Assembly (NCBI RefSeq): GCF_030248535.1
Contig: NZ_JAHGAJ010000029.1
Span: 16,646-80,645, forward strand
Source: Vibrio sp. D404a
Lineage (GTDB): Bacteria; Pseudomonadota; Gammaproteobacteria; Enterobacterales; Vibrionaceae
Direction: 5' to 3'
DNA: 64,000 bases
A program made the position numbers and the translations under genes. Shown in pieces: positions 52,077 to 61,736 of the stretch (positions are counted from its first letter, which is position 1; every line of letters begins with the position of its first letter). The notes under the pieces are model-generated. The model did not search any database and was not told where the DNA came from. It saw nothing but the letters and a program-made list of their open reading frames with translations.

Positions 52077-53357
52077 TTATGCTTGTTTCACTAGCACTGC
52101 GTAGTAGAAACCATCCATATCTTCTTCGCCAGGTAATATTTGACGACCTGGTTGTTCGATATCGGAGCCAATCAATGTTGCGTCCGCAGTACGCTCAAGA
52201 AACGCTTTCACTTGGAGTACGTTCTCTTGTGGTGTGATCGAACAAGTCGCATACACCATAGTGCCACCTGCTTTCAGTTGTCCCCACATCGCATCCATGA
52301 TTTCGCTTTGTAGTTCTGCCAGCGCATCAATATCAGAAGCACGGCGCAGCCACTTGATGTCTGGGTGGCGACGAATAACGCCAGTAGCTGAACATGGTGC
52401 ATCAAGTAGGATACGGTCAAATTGAGCACCACTCCACCACTCTTGTGGGTAGCGTGCATCACCACAGATTACGTCAGCACGTAATTGAAGGCGCTCTAGG
52501 TTGTCGTAAACGCGGTCTAGGCGTTTAGCATCAGCATCAATCGCAACCACTTCAGTATCGTTAGTGTGCTCAAGGATGTGCGCGGTTTTACCACCTGGTG
52601 CAGCACAGCAGTCGAGGATTAGCTCGCCGTCTTTTGGTGTTAGGTAGTCCACAGACAGCTGCGCAGCGGCATCTTGTACTGAAACCCAGCCTTTATCGAA
52701 GCCTGGTAGCAGAGTGACATCGCACGGCGCAGATAATTTTATAGCATCTGCAGCTTGTGAGTGCAGAGTGTATTCAATGTTTTCGTTATTAAGCAGCTCA
52801 GCATACTCATCACGAGTGTGGTGCTGACGGTTAACACGCAGCCACATTGGTGCCTTGCTGTTGTTCGCTTCGACAAGTTGCTCCCATTGGTCTGGGTAGC
52901 TCTCTTGTAGCATTTTTAGGATCCAGCTTGGGTGGCCGTATTTGCCAGCGTTGTGACTGACCGCTGCCTCATCCAGAGCTTCTTGATCGCGTAGATAATT
53001 GCGCAGTACTGCGTTGATCAAGCCACTTAGGTTCTGCCCACGCAGAGTTTTGGTCGCTTCTACTGTTTCACCTACCGCTGCATGCGAAGGGATACGCATG
53101 AAACTCAATTGGTAAATACCAACCAGAATTAGGTGGTGGAAAACACGTTTCTTGCCTTTTAATGGATTGTCCATTAATTGGTTGGCGATAGACTCTAGGC
53201 GAGGTAAGTAGCGCAGAGCGCCATAACAGATCTCTTGCAGTAGTGCATGGTCACGTGGACGAATCGTTTTTTGAGCCGCAGGTAACGCGTGTGAAAGAGA
53301 GTGGCCTTTATCGACAACTTGGAACAGGACATTGGCAGCAGCAGCGCGAACATTCAT
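52077..53357 (-). CDS. rsmB: 16S rRNA (cytosine967-C5)-methyltransferase
   Basis: SAM-dependent m5C methyltransferase (Fmu/Sun). 426 residues: an N-terminal NusB-like RNA-binding domain (about 1-140), then the Rossmann methyltransferase with CAAPGGKTAHILEH (about 250-263) and the two catalytic cysteines in DAPCSATGVIRRHPDI and YATCSITPQEN. In the def-fmt-rsmB-trkA order conserved in enterics and Vibrio. Confidence 0.97.
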   Translation of the reverse strand: MNVRAAAANVLFQVVDKGHSLSHALPAAQKTIRPRDHALLQEICYGALRYLPRLESIANQLMDNPLKGKKRVFHHLILVGIYQLSFMRIPSHAAVGETVEATKTLRGQNLSGLINAVLRNYLRDQEALDEAAVSHNAGKYGHPSWILKMLQESYPDQWEQLVEANNSKAPMWLRVNRQHHTRDEYAELLNNENIEYTLHSQAADAIKLSAPCDVTLLPGFDKGWVSVQDAAAQLSVDYLTPKDGELILDCCAAPGGKTAHILEHTNDTEVVAIDADAKRLDRVYDNLERLQLRADVICGDARYPQEWWSGAQFDRILLDAPCSATGVIRRHPDIKWLRRASDIDALAELQSEIMDAMWGQLKAGGTMVYATCSITPQENVLQVKAFLERTADATLIGSDIEQPGRQILPGEEDMDGFYYAVLVKQA

Positions 53358-53445
53358 GGGGAGTACCGACTATTTTATTGAATACATGAGGGCATCTCTG
53401 CCCTCGTAAAGGTTATAGACCGCATTGAGTGCAGTCTTGCAAGTG

Positions 53446-54393
53446 TTAGACGAGCTGTGTGCCCACTTCAAACCAGCTTGCGCGAGAGTTCAAGATATCT
53501 TGAACTGACATCGCTTTCTTGCCCGGTACTTGCAGCTGTTCAAGAACAAGTACGCCTTGCCCTGTTGCTACGTAGATACCAGTTTTATCCGCTTGCAGAA
53601 TCGTACCCGCTGGCTTGTCAGAGGTTTGCTCTGCTACACGGCTTTGCCATACCTTGATGCTGTTCTCAGCCGCTTCAAAGTGGCTCATTGGCCATGGGTT
53701 GAAGGCACGAACGCAGCGTTCAATATGAGCCGCGTCGTCATTCCAGTTGATACGAGCTTCTTCTTTGCTTAGCTTTTTCGCGTAGTTCGCAAGTTCATCG
53801 TCTTGCTTTTCCGCGACTGCTTTGCCTGAAGCAATGTCAGCCAAACACTCAACAAGAGCATCAGGGCCTAGTTCTGCTAGCTTCTCGTACATTGAAGTGC
53901 TGGTGTCTGTCGCTTCGATTGGTAGCGTAGCTATGCTTAGCATGTCACCCGTGTCAAGGCCGATATCCATCTGCATAATGGTCACGCCCGTCTCTGCATC
54001 GCCCGCCCAAATAGAGCGTTGGATTGGTGCAGCACCACGCCAGCGCGGCAGGATAGAGCCGTGTACATTGATACAACCTAAGCGAGGGGTATCTAGTACC
54101 ACTTGTGGTAACAGCATACCGTAAGCCACTACCACCATGATGTCGGCATTAAGATCCGCCAACTCTTGCTTAGCTTCATCTGACTTGAAGTTCTCTGGTT
54201 GGTAAACCGGAATACCGTGCTCTAGTGCAAGCTGTTTTACTGGTGGCGCAGACAGTTTCTTACCACGGCCTGCAGGGCGATCTGGATTGGTGTAAACTGC
54301 AATAACTTCATGCTCCGAAGACAACAACGCCGCCAAGTGACGGGCGGCGAAATCCGGAGTACCTGCGAAGACAATTCTTAAAGACTGACTCAA
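53446..54393 (-). CDS. fmt: Methionyl-tRNA formyltransferase
   Basis: Formylates initiator Met-tRNA using 10-formyltetrahydrofolate. 315 residues, equal to E. coli. The substrate loop PAGRGKKLSAPPVKQLA (about 41-57), the catalytic HGSILPRWRGAAPIQRSI (about 110-127) and a C-terminal OB-like domain are present. It begins 33 bases after def, whose product removes the formyl group. Confidence 0.97.
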   Translation of the reverse strand: MSQSLRIVFAGTPDFAARHLAALLSSEHEVIAVYTNPDRPAGRGKKLSAPPVKQLALEHGIPVYQPENFKSDEAKQELADLNADIMVVVAYGMLLPQVVLDTPRLGCINVHGSILPRWRGAAPIQRSIWAGDAETGVTIMQMDIGLDTGDMLSIATLPIEATDTSTSMYEKLAELGPDALVECLADIASGKAVAEKQDDELANYAKKLSKEEARINWNDDAAHIERCVRAFNPWPMSHFEAAENSIKVWQSRVAEQTSDKPAGTILQADKTGIYVATGQGVLVLEQLQVPGKKAMSVQDILNSRASWFEVGTQLV

Positions 54394-54426
54394 GGTAGGC
54401 TTCCTTCTAATTGGTTTAACTAGCGC

Positions 54427-54939
54427 TTACTTTTGTTTCTCGTTGAAACGTTTGATCTTGGCTAGTTTATCTTGAATACGTTTGCGCTTTAGTGGCGATA
54501 GGTAATCAACAAACAGCTTACCTTCTAGGTGGTCAAGCTCATGCTGAACACAGATAGCCAGTAGGTCGTCAGCGTCAAAGGTGTACTCTTTACCTTCGCG
54601 ATCAAGTGCTTTAACCGTCACTTCTGCCGCACGAGGCACAAGTGCGCGAGCACCGGGAACCGATAGACAACCCTCTTCGATGCCGTCTTCACCGCGCTTC
54701 TCGATGATTTCAGGGTTGATCAGCACCATTGGCTCATCACGTGTCTCTGAAATATCGATAACAACAATACGTTGGTGGAAATCAACCTGCGTCGCCGCAA
54801 GGCCAATGCCCTCTTCGTCGTACATGGTTTCAATCATGTCATCAACGAACTTTTGAATCTCTGGGGTAACTTCTTTTACCGGTTTCGCCACGGTACGTAG
54901 ACGATCATCTGGTAATGTTAATACTTGTAATACAGACAT
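54427..54939 (-). CDS. def: Peptide deformylase
   Basis: Metal-dependent hydrolase that removes the N-formyl group from new proteins. The start ATG at 54939 gives 170 residues, MSVLQVLTLPDDRLRT, aligned with E. coli (169); an upstream in-frame reading to 55014 has no homologous sequence. Motifs GIGLAATQ (about 43-50), EGCLSVPG (about 88-95) and the zinc site HELDH (about 133-137) are complete. Divergent from the LysM gene. Confidence 0.97.
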   Translation of the reverse strand: MSVLQVLTLPDDRLRTVAKPVKEVTPEIQKFVDDMIETMYDEEGIGLAATQVDFHQRIVVIDISETRDEPMVLINPEIIEKRGEDGIEEGCLSVPGARALVPRAAEVTVKALDREGKEYTFDADDLLAICVQHELDHLEGKLFVDYLSPLKRKRIQDKLAKIKRFNEKQK

Positions 54940-55079
54940 ATACACTCGAAATATTGAACTGTGCCGAAACAGCTTAAACCTTGTTGGCTCAATTCTAGAC
55001 ATTTTATAGGTCAAATGACAGCATCCTGAAGGTAAATCTACGATTCGATGTCATATATCCGGACCAAGGAACCGAGGTC

Positions 55080-56156
55080 ATGCGCCATTTTTTAACAAGG
55101 TTAACGTTAGTTTTTCTACCATTGTCTGCCCCTGTTTTGGCTCAAGAGCCTGTCTCATCGCTGACCATAAAGCCGGATGCACCGCAAACCTATGTTGTTG
55201 AGAAGGGTGATACGCTTTGGGATATCTCGGAGATGTATCTTGATAGTCCGTGGTTATGGCCGCGCTTATGGCAGGTGAATCCAGAGATAGACAACCCTCA
55301 TTTGATTTATCCGGGCGATAAACTCTCTCTGGTTTGGTTGAATGGTCAGCCAGTCTTGAGCCTTAAACCAGTGATTAAACTCAGCCCAAAGATTCGCGTG
55401 AGAGATAAAAAAGCGGTGCCGACGGTCGATGAGGGTTTAGTTCTTCCATACCTTCAATCAGATCGACTCGTCACTCAATCGGATATCGACTCCGCACAGC
55501 GAGTGCTGGGCACCAGTGATGGACGCAAGTTTTTAACCGCTCAAGACCGACTGTTTATCTCTGGAAAGCAGCAACATCAAAAGTGGGGAATCTACCGAGC
55601 TGTCGCGGAGTATCAACGTAGTGAGCCTCAATCGTCGATGGTGTCACTGCGCTTAGTGGCTAGTGCCCATCTTAGTTCCGTTGAAGCCTCGTTTAGCAGC
55701 TTGCAGGTCGACTCTCAGTTGCAAGAGATCTTAGTCAATGATGTGGTGTTGCCGGAATTGAATATCGATCAAGCCGCGCTCACGACGACCTTTTATCCTG
55801 CGCCAACCACCGCAGGACAGTTTGCTCATATTGTTGGATCTATGGAGGGAGGAAAGTTCAGTGCCAAGAACCATGTAGTGGTGATAGATAGAGGCACACA
55901 CGATAACCTTCGCCAAGGGTCAATGTTTTCGCTCAGTGAGGCTGGTGCGGTGGTTTATGGTCAGCAAGGTGACTACAGCTACGACAGTGAGGCTCTGGGT
56001 GATAAGATCCAACTGCCAAGCACGGAAGTGGGGAATTTGATGGTCATAAGACCGTATCAGTACTTCAGTTTGGCCTTAGTGACTCAAAGCAGCAAACCTA
56101 TTAGTCAGGATATCTTAGCTGTTTCACCGCTCTCAAGTGATGACTCTGACAAGTAG
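55080..56156 (+). CDS. LysM-domain exported protein
   Basis: 358 residues with a signal peptide (first 21 residues, ending VLA) and one N-terminal LysM domain (about 38-85: VEKGDTLWDISEMY and PGDKLSLVW) for peptidoglycan binding. The long C-terminal region has no motif I recognise. It lies between def and dprA in the same position as LysM proteins of other gammaproteobacteria, nine bases before dprA. Role in the cell wall is inferred only from LysM. Confidence 0.85.
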   Translation: MRHFLTRLTLVFLPLSAPVLAQEPVSSLTIKPDAPQTYVVEKGDTLWDISEMYLDSPWLWPRLWQVNPEIDNPHLIYPGDKLSLVWLNGQPVLSLKPVIKLSPKIRVRDKKAVPTVDEGLVLPYLQSDRLVTQSDIDSAQRVLGTSDGRKFLTAQDRLFISGKQQHQKWGIYRAVAEYQRSEPQSSMVSLRLVASAHLSSVEASFSSLQVDSQLQEILVNDVVLPELNIDQAALTTTFYPAPTTAGQFAHIVGSMEGGKFSAKNHVVVIDRGTHDNLRQGSMFSLSEAGAVVYGQQGDYSYDSEALGDKIQLPSTEVGNLMVIRPYQYFSLALVTQSSKPISQDILAVSPLSSDDSDK

Positions 56157-56165
56157 GATTCTCCC

Positions 56166-57278
56166 ATGACAGAGCAAGAGCTAGCAGCATGGTTGAGGTT
56201 AAGCTTTGTCCCCAAGTTGGGTATGAAGCGCCTTAAGCGTTTGTTGGCCATAGACTCACCGCAAAATCTTGCCGATTACTCTCACCAACAGCTCACAGCG
56301 ATTGGTTTCTCTGATTCGCAGATAGCCTACCTTAAATTCAAGACTGAGCCTTTGGTTGAAGAGTGCTTAGCGTGGCAAGCCCAAAGTCCGACTCATCATA
56401 TTGTGACTCACCAATGTGCTGCGTATCCACCTTGCTTGCGTCAGATAGCCAGTGCGCCGAGCACCTTATTTGTGCGCGGCAATATTAGCACGCTGAGCGA
56501 TCCTCAGATCGCAATGGTCGGCAGCCGCAACGCGAGCTTAGAAGGTTTGCAAACAGCTAAGGCCTTCGCCCGTGAATTTACCCAAAGTGGTTTGATTGTC
56601 ACCAGTGGTCTCGCGCTCGGTATTGATGGCTATGCTCATGATGGCGCTCTAGAAGGTGGTGGCGAAACTTTCGCAGTATTGGGCTCTGGATTGAATGCGC
56701 TCTATCCGGCTCGCCATCGAAAATTAGCAGAGCGAGTCGCGGAGCAAGGTGCGCTGATTTCTGAGTTTCGACCCTCAGCCAAGCCGCGCCCTGAAAATTT
56801 CCCCCGTCGCAATCGCATTATTAGTGGTTTGTCGCTAGGCACGCTGGTGGTAGAGGCAGCAGAAAAAAGTGGCTCTCTTATCACCGCTCGTTACGCGTTA
56901 GAGCAAGGGCGCGAAGTCTTTGCCTTGCCGGGCTCAATACACAGTCCAACCAGTCGTGGAGGAAACAGTTTAATTAAGGCGGGCGCTTGTCTGGTACAGA
57001 GCGCTCAAGATGTCCTTGTTGAAATAAAAAGCCTACTAGATTGGTCTATTGAAGTACAACCCTGTCTGTTTGAAGCGCCGATAACCGACAATGCAAATGA
57101 ACAATTGCCATTTCCACATCTGTTAGCTAACGTAGGGTTAGAGGCGACACCCGTTGATATTTTGGCACAGCGAACCCATATACCTGTGCATGAAGTCATG
57201 ATGCAGCTCTTGGAGTTAGAACTTTTAGGGCATGTTGTTGCAGTTTCTGGTGGCTATATTCGAAAGGGGAGAGGCTAG
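56166..57278 (+). CDS. dprA: DNA processing protein DprA
   Basis: Binds incoming single-stranded DNA during transformation and loads RecA (also called Smf). 370 residues: an N-terminal helical domain (about 1-70), the Rossmann-like core with MVGSRNASLEG, GLALGIDGYAHDGAL and FPRRNRIISGLS, and a C-terminal winged helix (about 310-365). Together with comM it indicates a natural-competence gene set. Three bases separate it from smg. Confidence 0.95.
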   Translation: MTEQELAAWLRLSFVPKLGMKRLKRLLAIDSPQNLADYSHQQLTAIGFSDSQIAYLKFKTEPLVEECLAWQAQSPTHHIVTHQCAAYPPCLRQIASAPSTLFVRGNISTLSDPQIAMVGSRNASLEGLQTAKAFAREFTQSGLIVTSGLALGIDGYAHDGALEGGGETFAVLGSGLNALYPARHRKLAERVAEQGALISEFRPSAKPRPENFPRRNRIISGLSLGTLVVEAAEKSGSLITARYALEQGREVFALPGSIHSPTSRGGNSLIKAGACLVQSAQDVLVEIKSLLDWSIEVQPCLFEAPITDNANEQLPFPHLLANVGLEATPVDILAQRTHIPVHEVMMQLLELELLGHVVAVSGGYIRKGRG

Positions 57279-57280
57279 CT

Positions 57281-57757
57281 ATGATGATGGACATTCTGAT
57301 GTACCTGTTTGAAACCTACATCCATAGCGATTCTGAATTGCAGGTGGATCAAGACGAGCTTGAAGAAGAGTTACTTCGAGCAGGGTTTCACCAAGACGAT
57401 ATTTATAAGGCGCTTCACTGGTTAGAAGATCTCGCTGCACTGCAAGAAACCGACAGCCAAGCGGCTATTTCGGTCTCTTCGAATACTTCAATGCGTGTGT
57501 ATACCAAGCGAGAGATGGCGCGAATCAATCTAGAGTGTCGCGGCTTTCTTCTATTCTTAGAGCAGATTAACGTACTGACCACTGAAATTCGTGAGATGGT
57601 GATCGATCGAGTGATGGGGTTAGAGACCAATGAATTTGAGTTGGATGATCTCAAATGGATTATCTTAATGGTGCTGTTTAACGTACCGGGTAATGAGAGT
57701 GCTTACACGCAAATGGAAGAGCTGTTGTACACCAAAGAGCAAGGTATCTTGCATTAA
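57281..57757 (+). CDS. smg: Smg family protein (DUF494)
   Basis: Conserved cytoplasmic protein of unknown function, always close to dprA/smf and def. 158 residues, E. coli length 157. The start MMMDILMYLFETYIHSD matches the family; the third ATG (57287) is an equally good start. The protein is acidic and helical with no catalytic motif. Operon with dprA and the zinc-ribbon gene. Confidence 0.92.
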   Translation: MMMDILMYLFETYIHSDSELQVDQDELEEELLRAGFHQDDIYKALHWLEDLAALQETDSQAAISVSSNTSMRVYTKREMARINLECRGFLLFLEQINVLTTEIREMVIDRVMGLETNEFELDDLKWIILMVLFNVPGNESAYTQMEELLYTKEQGILH

Positions 57758-57769
57758 TACAGGCTTGTC

Positions 57770-58342
57770 ATGAGTAGTAAGATCGATCATCAGCTTTTTT
57801 CCGCCCACGAGCATGCACTAGAACATGAAGCATGCCCGAAGTGTGATGGAGAACTACAGCTTCGTCACGGTAAGCATGGCCCATTTATGGGCTGTACTCA
57901 TTACCCTGCATGCGACTATATCAAGCCGTTGCATCAGAATGATGGGCACATCGTCAAAGAGCTTGGTGTGCCTTGCCCTAAATGCCAAAGTGAATTGGTA
58001 TTAAGGCAGGGGCGTTACGGTATGTTTATTGGGTGCAGCAGCTATCCCGAGTGTCATCATATTGAGTCGCTCGATCAGCCTAAAGAAGAACAAAAACAAG
58101 CACCACAAGTGGCCTGCCCTGAGTGTGGTAAAGGTCACCTTGTTGAGCGTAAGTCTCGCTATGGCAAGCAGTTCTTCGCGTGTGATAACTACCCTAAGTG
58201 TAAGTTTGCCGTCAATCAGCCGCCTATTATAGGCCGTTGTGAAGTGTGCCAGTATCCATTGTTGATGGAGAAGAAAACCGCAAAAGGCATCAAAAAGCAG
58301 TGTGCTGACCGAAAATGTCACCACATTCAAGAACAAGCATAA
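57770..58342 (+). CDS. Topoisomerase-like zinc-ribbon protein (YrdD type)
   Basis: 190 residues made of four tandem C4 zinc ribbons like those at the C-terminus of topoisomerase I. Each repeat follows CPxC...C...C: about residues 22-49, 67-94, 117-145 and 157-184. There is no catalytic topoisomerase domain. E. coli YrdD is the counterpart. Likely binds single-stranded DNA. It closes the LysM-dprA-smg group and ends at a terminator. Confidence 0.88.
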   Translation: MSSKIDHQLFSAHEHALEHEACPKCDGELQLRHGKHGPFMGCTHYPACDYIKPLHQNDGHIVKELGVPCPKCQSELVLRQGRYGMFIGCSSYPECHHIESLDQPKEEQKQAPQVACPECGKGHLVERKSRYGKQFFACDNYPKCKFAVNQPPIIGRCEVCQYPLLMEKKTAKGIKKQCADRKCHHIQEQA

Positions 58343-58370
58343 AAAACGGCGCTCAATGAGCGCCGTTTTT
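58342..58370. terminator. Bidirectional terminator between the zinc-ribbon gene and purK
   Basis: Perfect 13-bp stem AAAAACGGCGCTC / GAGCGCCGTTTTT with loop AAT. Confidence 0.93.
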
Positions 58371-58383
58371 ATTGGATTTCAAC

Positions 58384-59514
58384 TTACTGCATCTGCTCAG
58401 CAAAATCGTGGATCGCTGGATAAGCCTCTTTATCCAAGATCTCAGCTAGGCCGCAAAGCGTGCGTTGCAGTTCTGCGTTGTAGTCTGCGCTGACGTTGAT
58501 GTGACCCATCTTACGACCCGCTCGCTTCTCTTTGCCGTACCAGTGAACGTGACAACCCGCTTGCGCCAAGATCGCGTTAGGCAGAGTGTCTTCACCAAGG
58601 ATGTTAATCATCGCAGTCGGGCGAATCAGCTTGGTACTACCCAGAGGCATACCACAGACTGCACGCAAGTGATTCTCAAACTGACATGTTTCAGCGCCTT
58701 GTTGTGTCCAGTGACCTGAGTTATGAACGCGTGGTGCGATTTCATTCACCAGCAGCTCACCTTGAACATCAAAGAACTCAAGTGCTAGCACGCCAACGTA
58801 ATCTAGACGCTCTGCAATCGCAGTAAACATGGTTTTGGCTTGCTCTTGCAGAACGATGTCATCAATAGCGGTAGATAGGCTCAATACGCCATCGGTATGT
58901 ACGTTCTCAGCCAGCGGGTAAACTTGGATTTCACCATCTTTACCGCGGGCACCGACCAGAGAAACCTCACGGTCAAATGGGACAAACTCTTCAGCGACAA
59001 TCGCTTGGTTGTCGGTCGCTGCGATGCATTCTGCCATTTCGGTCCAAACGCTCTCGATAGCATCTGTCGACTTTAGACGCCATTGGCCTTTACCGTCGTA
59101 GCCACCTAGTGTGCTCTTAAGCACCATAGGAAGGCCAACATGGTTAATTGCGTGGTCAAAATCTTCACGAGAGTTGATAACCGCGTATTTCGCGTTCTTC
59201 ACGCCTGCTTGATCGAGCAGAGCTTTCTCAAGACGACGGTCGCCGCCAGCTTTGATTGCTTCGGTAGTCGGTAGGAACTTGCCACTACGCTCACACACTT
59301 CAAGCACATCATGAGGGATGTGTTCAAACTCAGCCGTAATTACATCCGCACGCTCAATCGCATTCTCTAAGCCATTGCCTAGAATCGCTTGCGTTAATGG
59401 GTGAACAATATTCTTACTGCCAACATCAAAGGCAGAAATTTCAATATTCAGTGGCGCCCCAGCTAGGGACATCATGCGAGCAAGTTGGCCCGCGCCTAAC
59501 ACAAGAACATGCAT
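58384..59514 (-). CDS. purK: N5-carboxyaminoimidazole ribonucleotide synthase
   Basis: ATP-grasp enzyme that carboxylates AIR in purine synthesis. 376 residues. N-terminal GAGQLARMMSLAG (about 7-19), the glycine-rich ATP loop STLGGYDGKGQW (about 134-145) and the metal-binding VNEIAPRVHNSGHWT (about 250-264) are present. It follows purE by five bases; both are expected to be repressed by PurR through the box at 60080. Confidence 0.97.
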   Translation of the reverse strand: MHVLVLGAGQLARMMSLAGAPLNIEISAFDVGSKNIVHPLTQAILGNGLENAIERADVITAEFEHIPHDVLEVCERSGKFLPTTEAIKAGGDRRLEKALLDQAGVKNAKYAVINSREDFDHAINHVGLPMVLKSTLGGYDGKGQWRLKSTDAIESVWTEMAECIAATDNQAIVAEEFVPFDREVSLVGARGKDGEIQVYPLAENVHTDGVLSLSTAIDDIVLQEQAKTMFTAIAERLDYVGVLALEFFDVQGELLVNEIAPRVHNSGHWTQQGAETCQFENHLRAVCGMPLGSTKLIRPTAMINILGEDTLPNAILAQAGCHVHWYGKEKRAGRKMGHINVSADYNAELQRTLCGLAEILDKEAYPAIHDFAEQMQ

Positions 59515-59519
59515 GGGGA

Positions 59520-60005
59520 TTAGTCCTCTGCAGGGTTTGGATTAGCAAGTACCGTTTCTGTTTGCTCAGAGCGGAACGCTTCTACTTTTGCCATCACGTC
59601 TTCATTGTGAGTACCGATGATTTGCGCCGCAAGAATACCTGCGTTCGCTGCACCCGCTTCACCGATCGCCAATGTACCTACCGCAATACCTTTAGGCATC
59701 TGAACGATAGAAAGAAGTGAGTCCATGCCCTTTAGAGCTTTAGACTGTACTGGTACACCAAGAACAGGAACGCTAGTAAACGCTGCTGCCATGCCCGGTA
59801 GGTGAGCTGCGCCGCCTGCCCCTGCAATGATCACCTTGATGCCACGCTCTTTTGCACTCGTTGCGTAATCCGCAAGTAGTTGAGGAGTACGGTGAGCAGA
59901 AACCACTTTTGTTTCGTACGCTACGCCAAATTGATCCAACATATCTGCTGCTAGCTTCATTGTTGGCCAATCAGATTTAGAACCCATGATAATACCGACA
60001 GTCAT
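59520..60005 (-). CDS. purE: N5-carboxyaminoimidazole ribonucleotide mutase
   Basis: Converts N5-CAIR to CAIR. ATG at 60005, after GAAGGAG, gives 161 residues starting MTVGIIMGSKSDWPTM; a longer reading to 60059 lacks homology. Motifs GSKSDW (8-13), SAHRTP (about 43-48) and GAGGAAHLPGM are the family hallmarks. First gene of the purEK operon. Confidence 0.97.
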   Translation of the reverse strand: MTVGIIMGSKSDWPTMKLAADMLDQFGVAYETKVVSAHRTPQLLADYATSAKERGIKVIIAGAGGAAHLPGMAAAFTSVPVLGVPVQSKALKGMDSLLSIVQMPKGIAVGTLAIGEAGAANAGILAAQIIGTHNEDVMAKVEAFRSEQTETVLANPNPAED

Positions 60006-60079
60006 CTCAAACTCCTTCAGGTACGATTTGATTAAGTGATTTAGATAATTTGCGCGCATTATACGGGTAAAATCGCATT

Positions 60080-60095
60080 AGGAAAACGTTTGCGT
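60080..60095 (-). promoter_or_regulatory. PurR operator upstream of purE
   Basis: On the minus strand ACGCAAACGTTTTCCT, a full match to the PurR consensus ACGCAAACGTTTTCNT. It lies 75 bases before purE in the divergent spacer with tsaC, so hypoxanthine/guanine-bound PurR should repress purEK. Confidence 0.92.
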
Positions 60096-60202
60096 CAGTC
60101 AAAATTGTTATTTGATACATTTTATAAACAAATAGCTTTAGGCACAGTTAGTGATTATTTGTACACTTAACGAGTTTAATAGCAGAATAAATGAGGCAAC
60201 CC

Positions 60203-60760
60203 GTGGACAACTTTCAGAATACTTTACAGGCATTACAACAAGGTGAAGTGATCGCCTACCCAACTGAAGGTGTATTTGGTGTTGGCTGCGACCCTGATAA
60301 CCCGCAAGCCATCCAGAAATTACTTGAACTTAAACAGCGTCCAGTGGAAAAGGGCCTCATCTTAATTGCTGCAAGTTATGAACAACTGCTTCCTTATATA
60401 GATGAAAGCCAGCTTACCTCTGAGCAATTGGCAACGGTAAAATCGACATGGCCAGGCCCTGTTACGTGGATCATGCCAGCCGGTGAACAAGTAACAGATT
60501 GGGTGAGTGGTCAATTCGATTCGATTGCGGTACGTGTAACTGATCACCCTTTGGTACAAAGAGTGTGTAATGAGTTCGGTAAGCCGTTAACCTCTACCAG
60601 TGCCAACCTATCGGGTGAGCCGCCGTGTATGACAACTGAAGAAGTGAAACAGCAACTTGGTCAACATCTGGTGGCGATCCTAGAGGGTGAAACGGGTGGT
60701 CGTGATAAGCCAAGCGAGATCCGTGATGCAAAAACTTCTCAAATATTAAGACAGGGCTAA
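60203..60760 (+). CDS. tsaC: L-threonylcarbamoyladenylate synthase
   Basis: Makes threonylcarbamoyl-AMP for the t6A37 modification of ANN-decoding tRNAs (YrdC/Sua5 fold). GTG at 60203 is preferred: GAGG lies eight bases upstream and the protein then begins (M)DNFQNTLQALQQGEVIAYPTE, like other short TsaC proteins; the ATG at 60191 would add four residues. 185 residues. KQRPVEKGLI, SANLSGEPP and the C-terminal IRDAKT segment are present. Followed after 21 bases by hemF. Confidence 0.92.
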   Translation: MDNFQNTLQALQQGEVIAYPTEGVFGVGCDPDNPQAIQKLLELKQRPVEKGLILIAASYEQLLPYIDESQLTSEQLATVKSTWPGPVTWIMPAGEQVTDWVSGQFDSIAVRVTDHPLVQRVCNEFGKPLTSTSANLSGEPPCMTTEEVKQQLGQHLVAILEGETGGRDKPSEIRDAKTSQILRQG

Positions 60761-60781
60761 ACCCTGCATAAAGGAAGAAAC

Positions 60782-61699
60782 ATGTCAGCAATTGATAAAG
60801 ATGCGGTAAAGCAGTTCTTGCTCAACTTACAAGACTCTATTTGCCAACAATTAGAGCAAGCCGATGGTGGCGCTGTTTTTAAAGAAGACGCGTGGCAACG
60901 TGAGCCGAGTGAGCGTCTTGGTGGTGGTGGTCGCACGCGTGTGATGACCAATGGTGCCGTCTTCGAACAAGGTGGGGTTAACTTCTCTCATGTCGCAGGT
61001 AAAGCAATGCCTGCATCAGCAACCGCACATCGCCCAGAGCTTGCCGGTCGTAAATTCGAGGCGATGGGTGTTTCATTGGTTATTCACCCTAAGAATCCAT
61101 ATATTCCAACTTCACATGCTAATGTTCGATTCTTCATTGCAGAGAAAGAGGGAGAGGATCCAATCTGGTGGTTTGGTGGTGGCTTCGACCTGACCCCGTT
61201 CTACCCATTTGCTGAAGATTGCCAATCTTGGCACCAAACGGCGAAAGACCTATGTGCGCCATTTGGTGCTGATGTGTATCAGCAGCATAAAGAGTGGTGT
61301 GATAAGTATTTCTACTTGCCTCATCGTGATGAGATGCGTGGTGTAGGCGGCTTGTTCTTTGATGATTTGAATGAGTGGGGCTTTGAGAAGAGCTTTGCTT
61401 ACATGCAAGCGGTTGGCGAGGGTTATACTCAAGCTTATCTGCCAATTGTTGAACGAAGAAAAGAGACGCCTTACGGTGAACGTGAACGCGATTTCCAACT
61501 CTATCGTCGTGGCCGCTATGTTGAATTTAATCTAGTTTATGACCGTGGCACCCTATTTGGTCTACAAAGTGGTGGTCGTACCGAGTCGATTCTGATGTCG
61601 ATGCCACCATTGGCACGATGGGAGTATCGATACGAACCTCAAGAGGGTTCACCAGAGGCGCTACTGTACACAGACTATTTAAAACCTAGAGTTTGGTAA
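60782..61699 (+). CDS. hemF: Coproporphyrinogen III oxidase, aerobic
   Basis: Oxygen-dependent oxidative decarboxylation of coproporphyrinogen III in haem synthesis. 305 residues (E. coli 299). Hallmarks: GGGGRTRVM, GVNFSHVAG, HPKNPYIPTSHANVRFF (about 100-116), the GGGFDLTPFYPF segment and the C-terminal RRGRYVEFNLVYDRGTLFGLQSGGR pattern. Same tsaC-hemF-aroE order as in many gammaproteobacteria. Confidence 0.97.
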   Translation: MSAIDKDAVKQFLLNLQDSICQQLEQADGGAVFKEDAWQREPSERLGGGGRTRVMTNGAVFEQGGVNFSHVAGKAMPASATAHRPELAGRKFEAMGVSLVIHPKNPYIPTSHANVRFFIAEKEGEDPIWWFGGGFDLTPFYPFAEDCQSWHQTAKDLCAPFGADVYQQHKEWCDKYFYLPHRDEMRGVGGLFFDDLNEWGFEKSFAYMQAVGEGYTQAYLPIVERRKETPYGERERDFQLYRRGRYVEFNLVYDRGTLFGLQSGGRTESILMSMPPLARWEYRYEPQEGSPEALLYTDYLKPRVW

Positions 61700-61736
61700 G
61701 ACTTCCCTCCTTATAGGTATAGTGATAGGGTCATCA

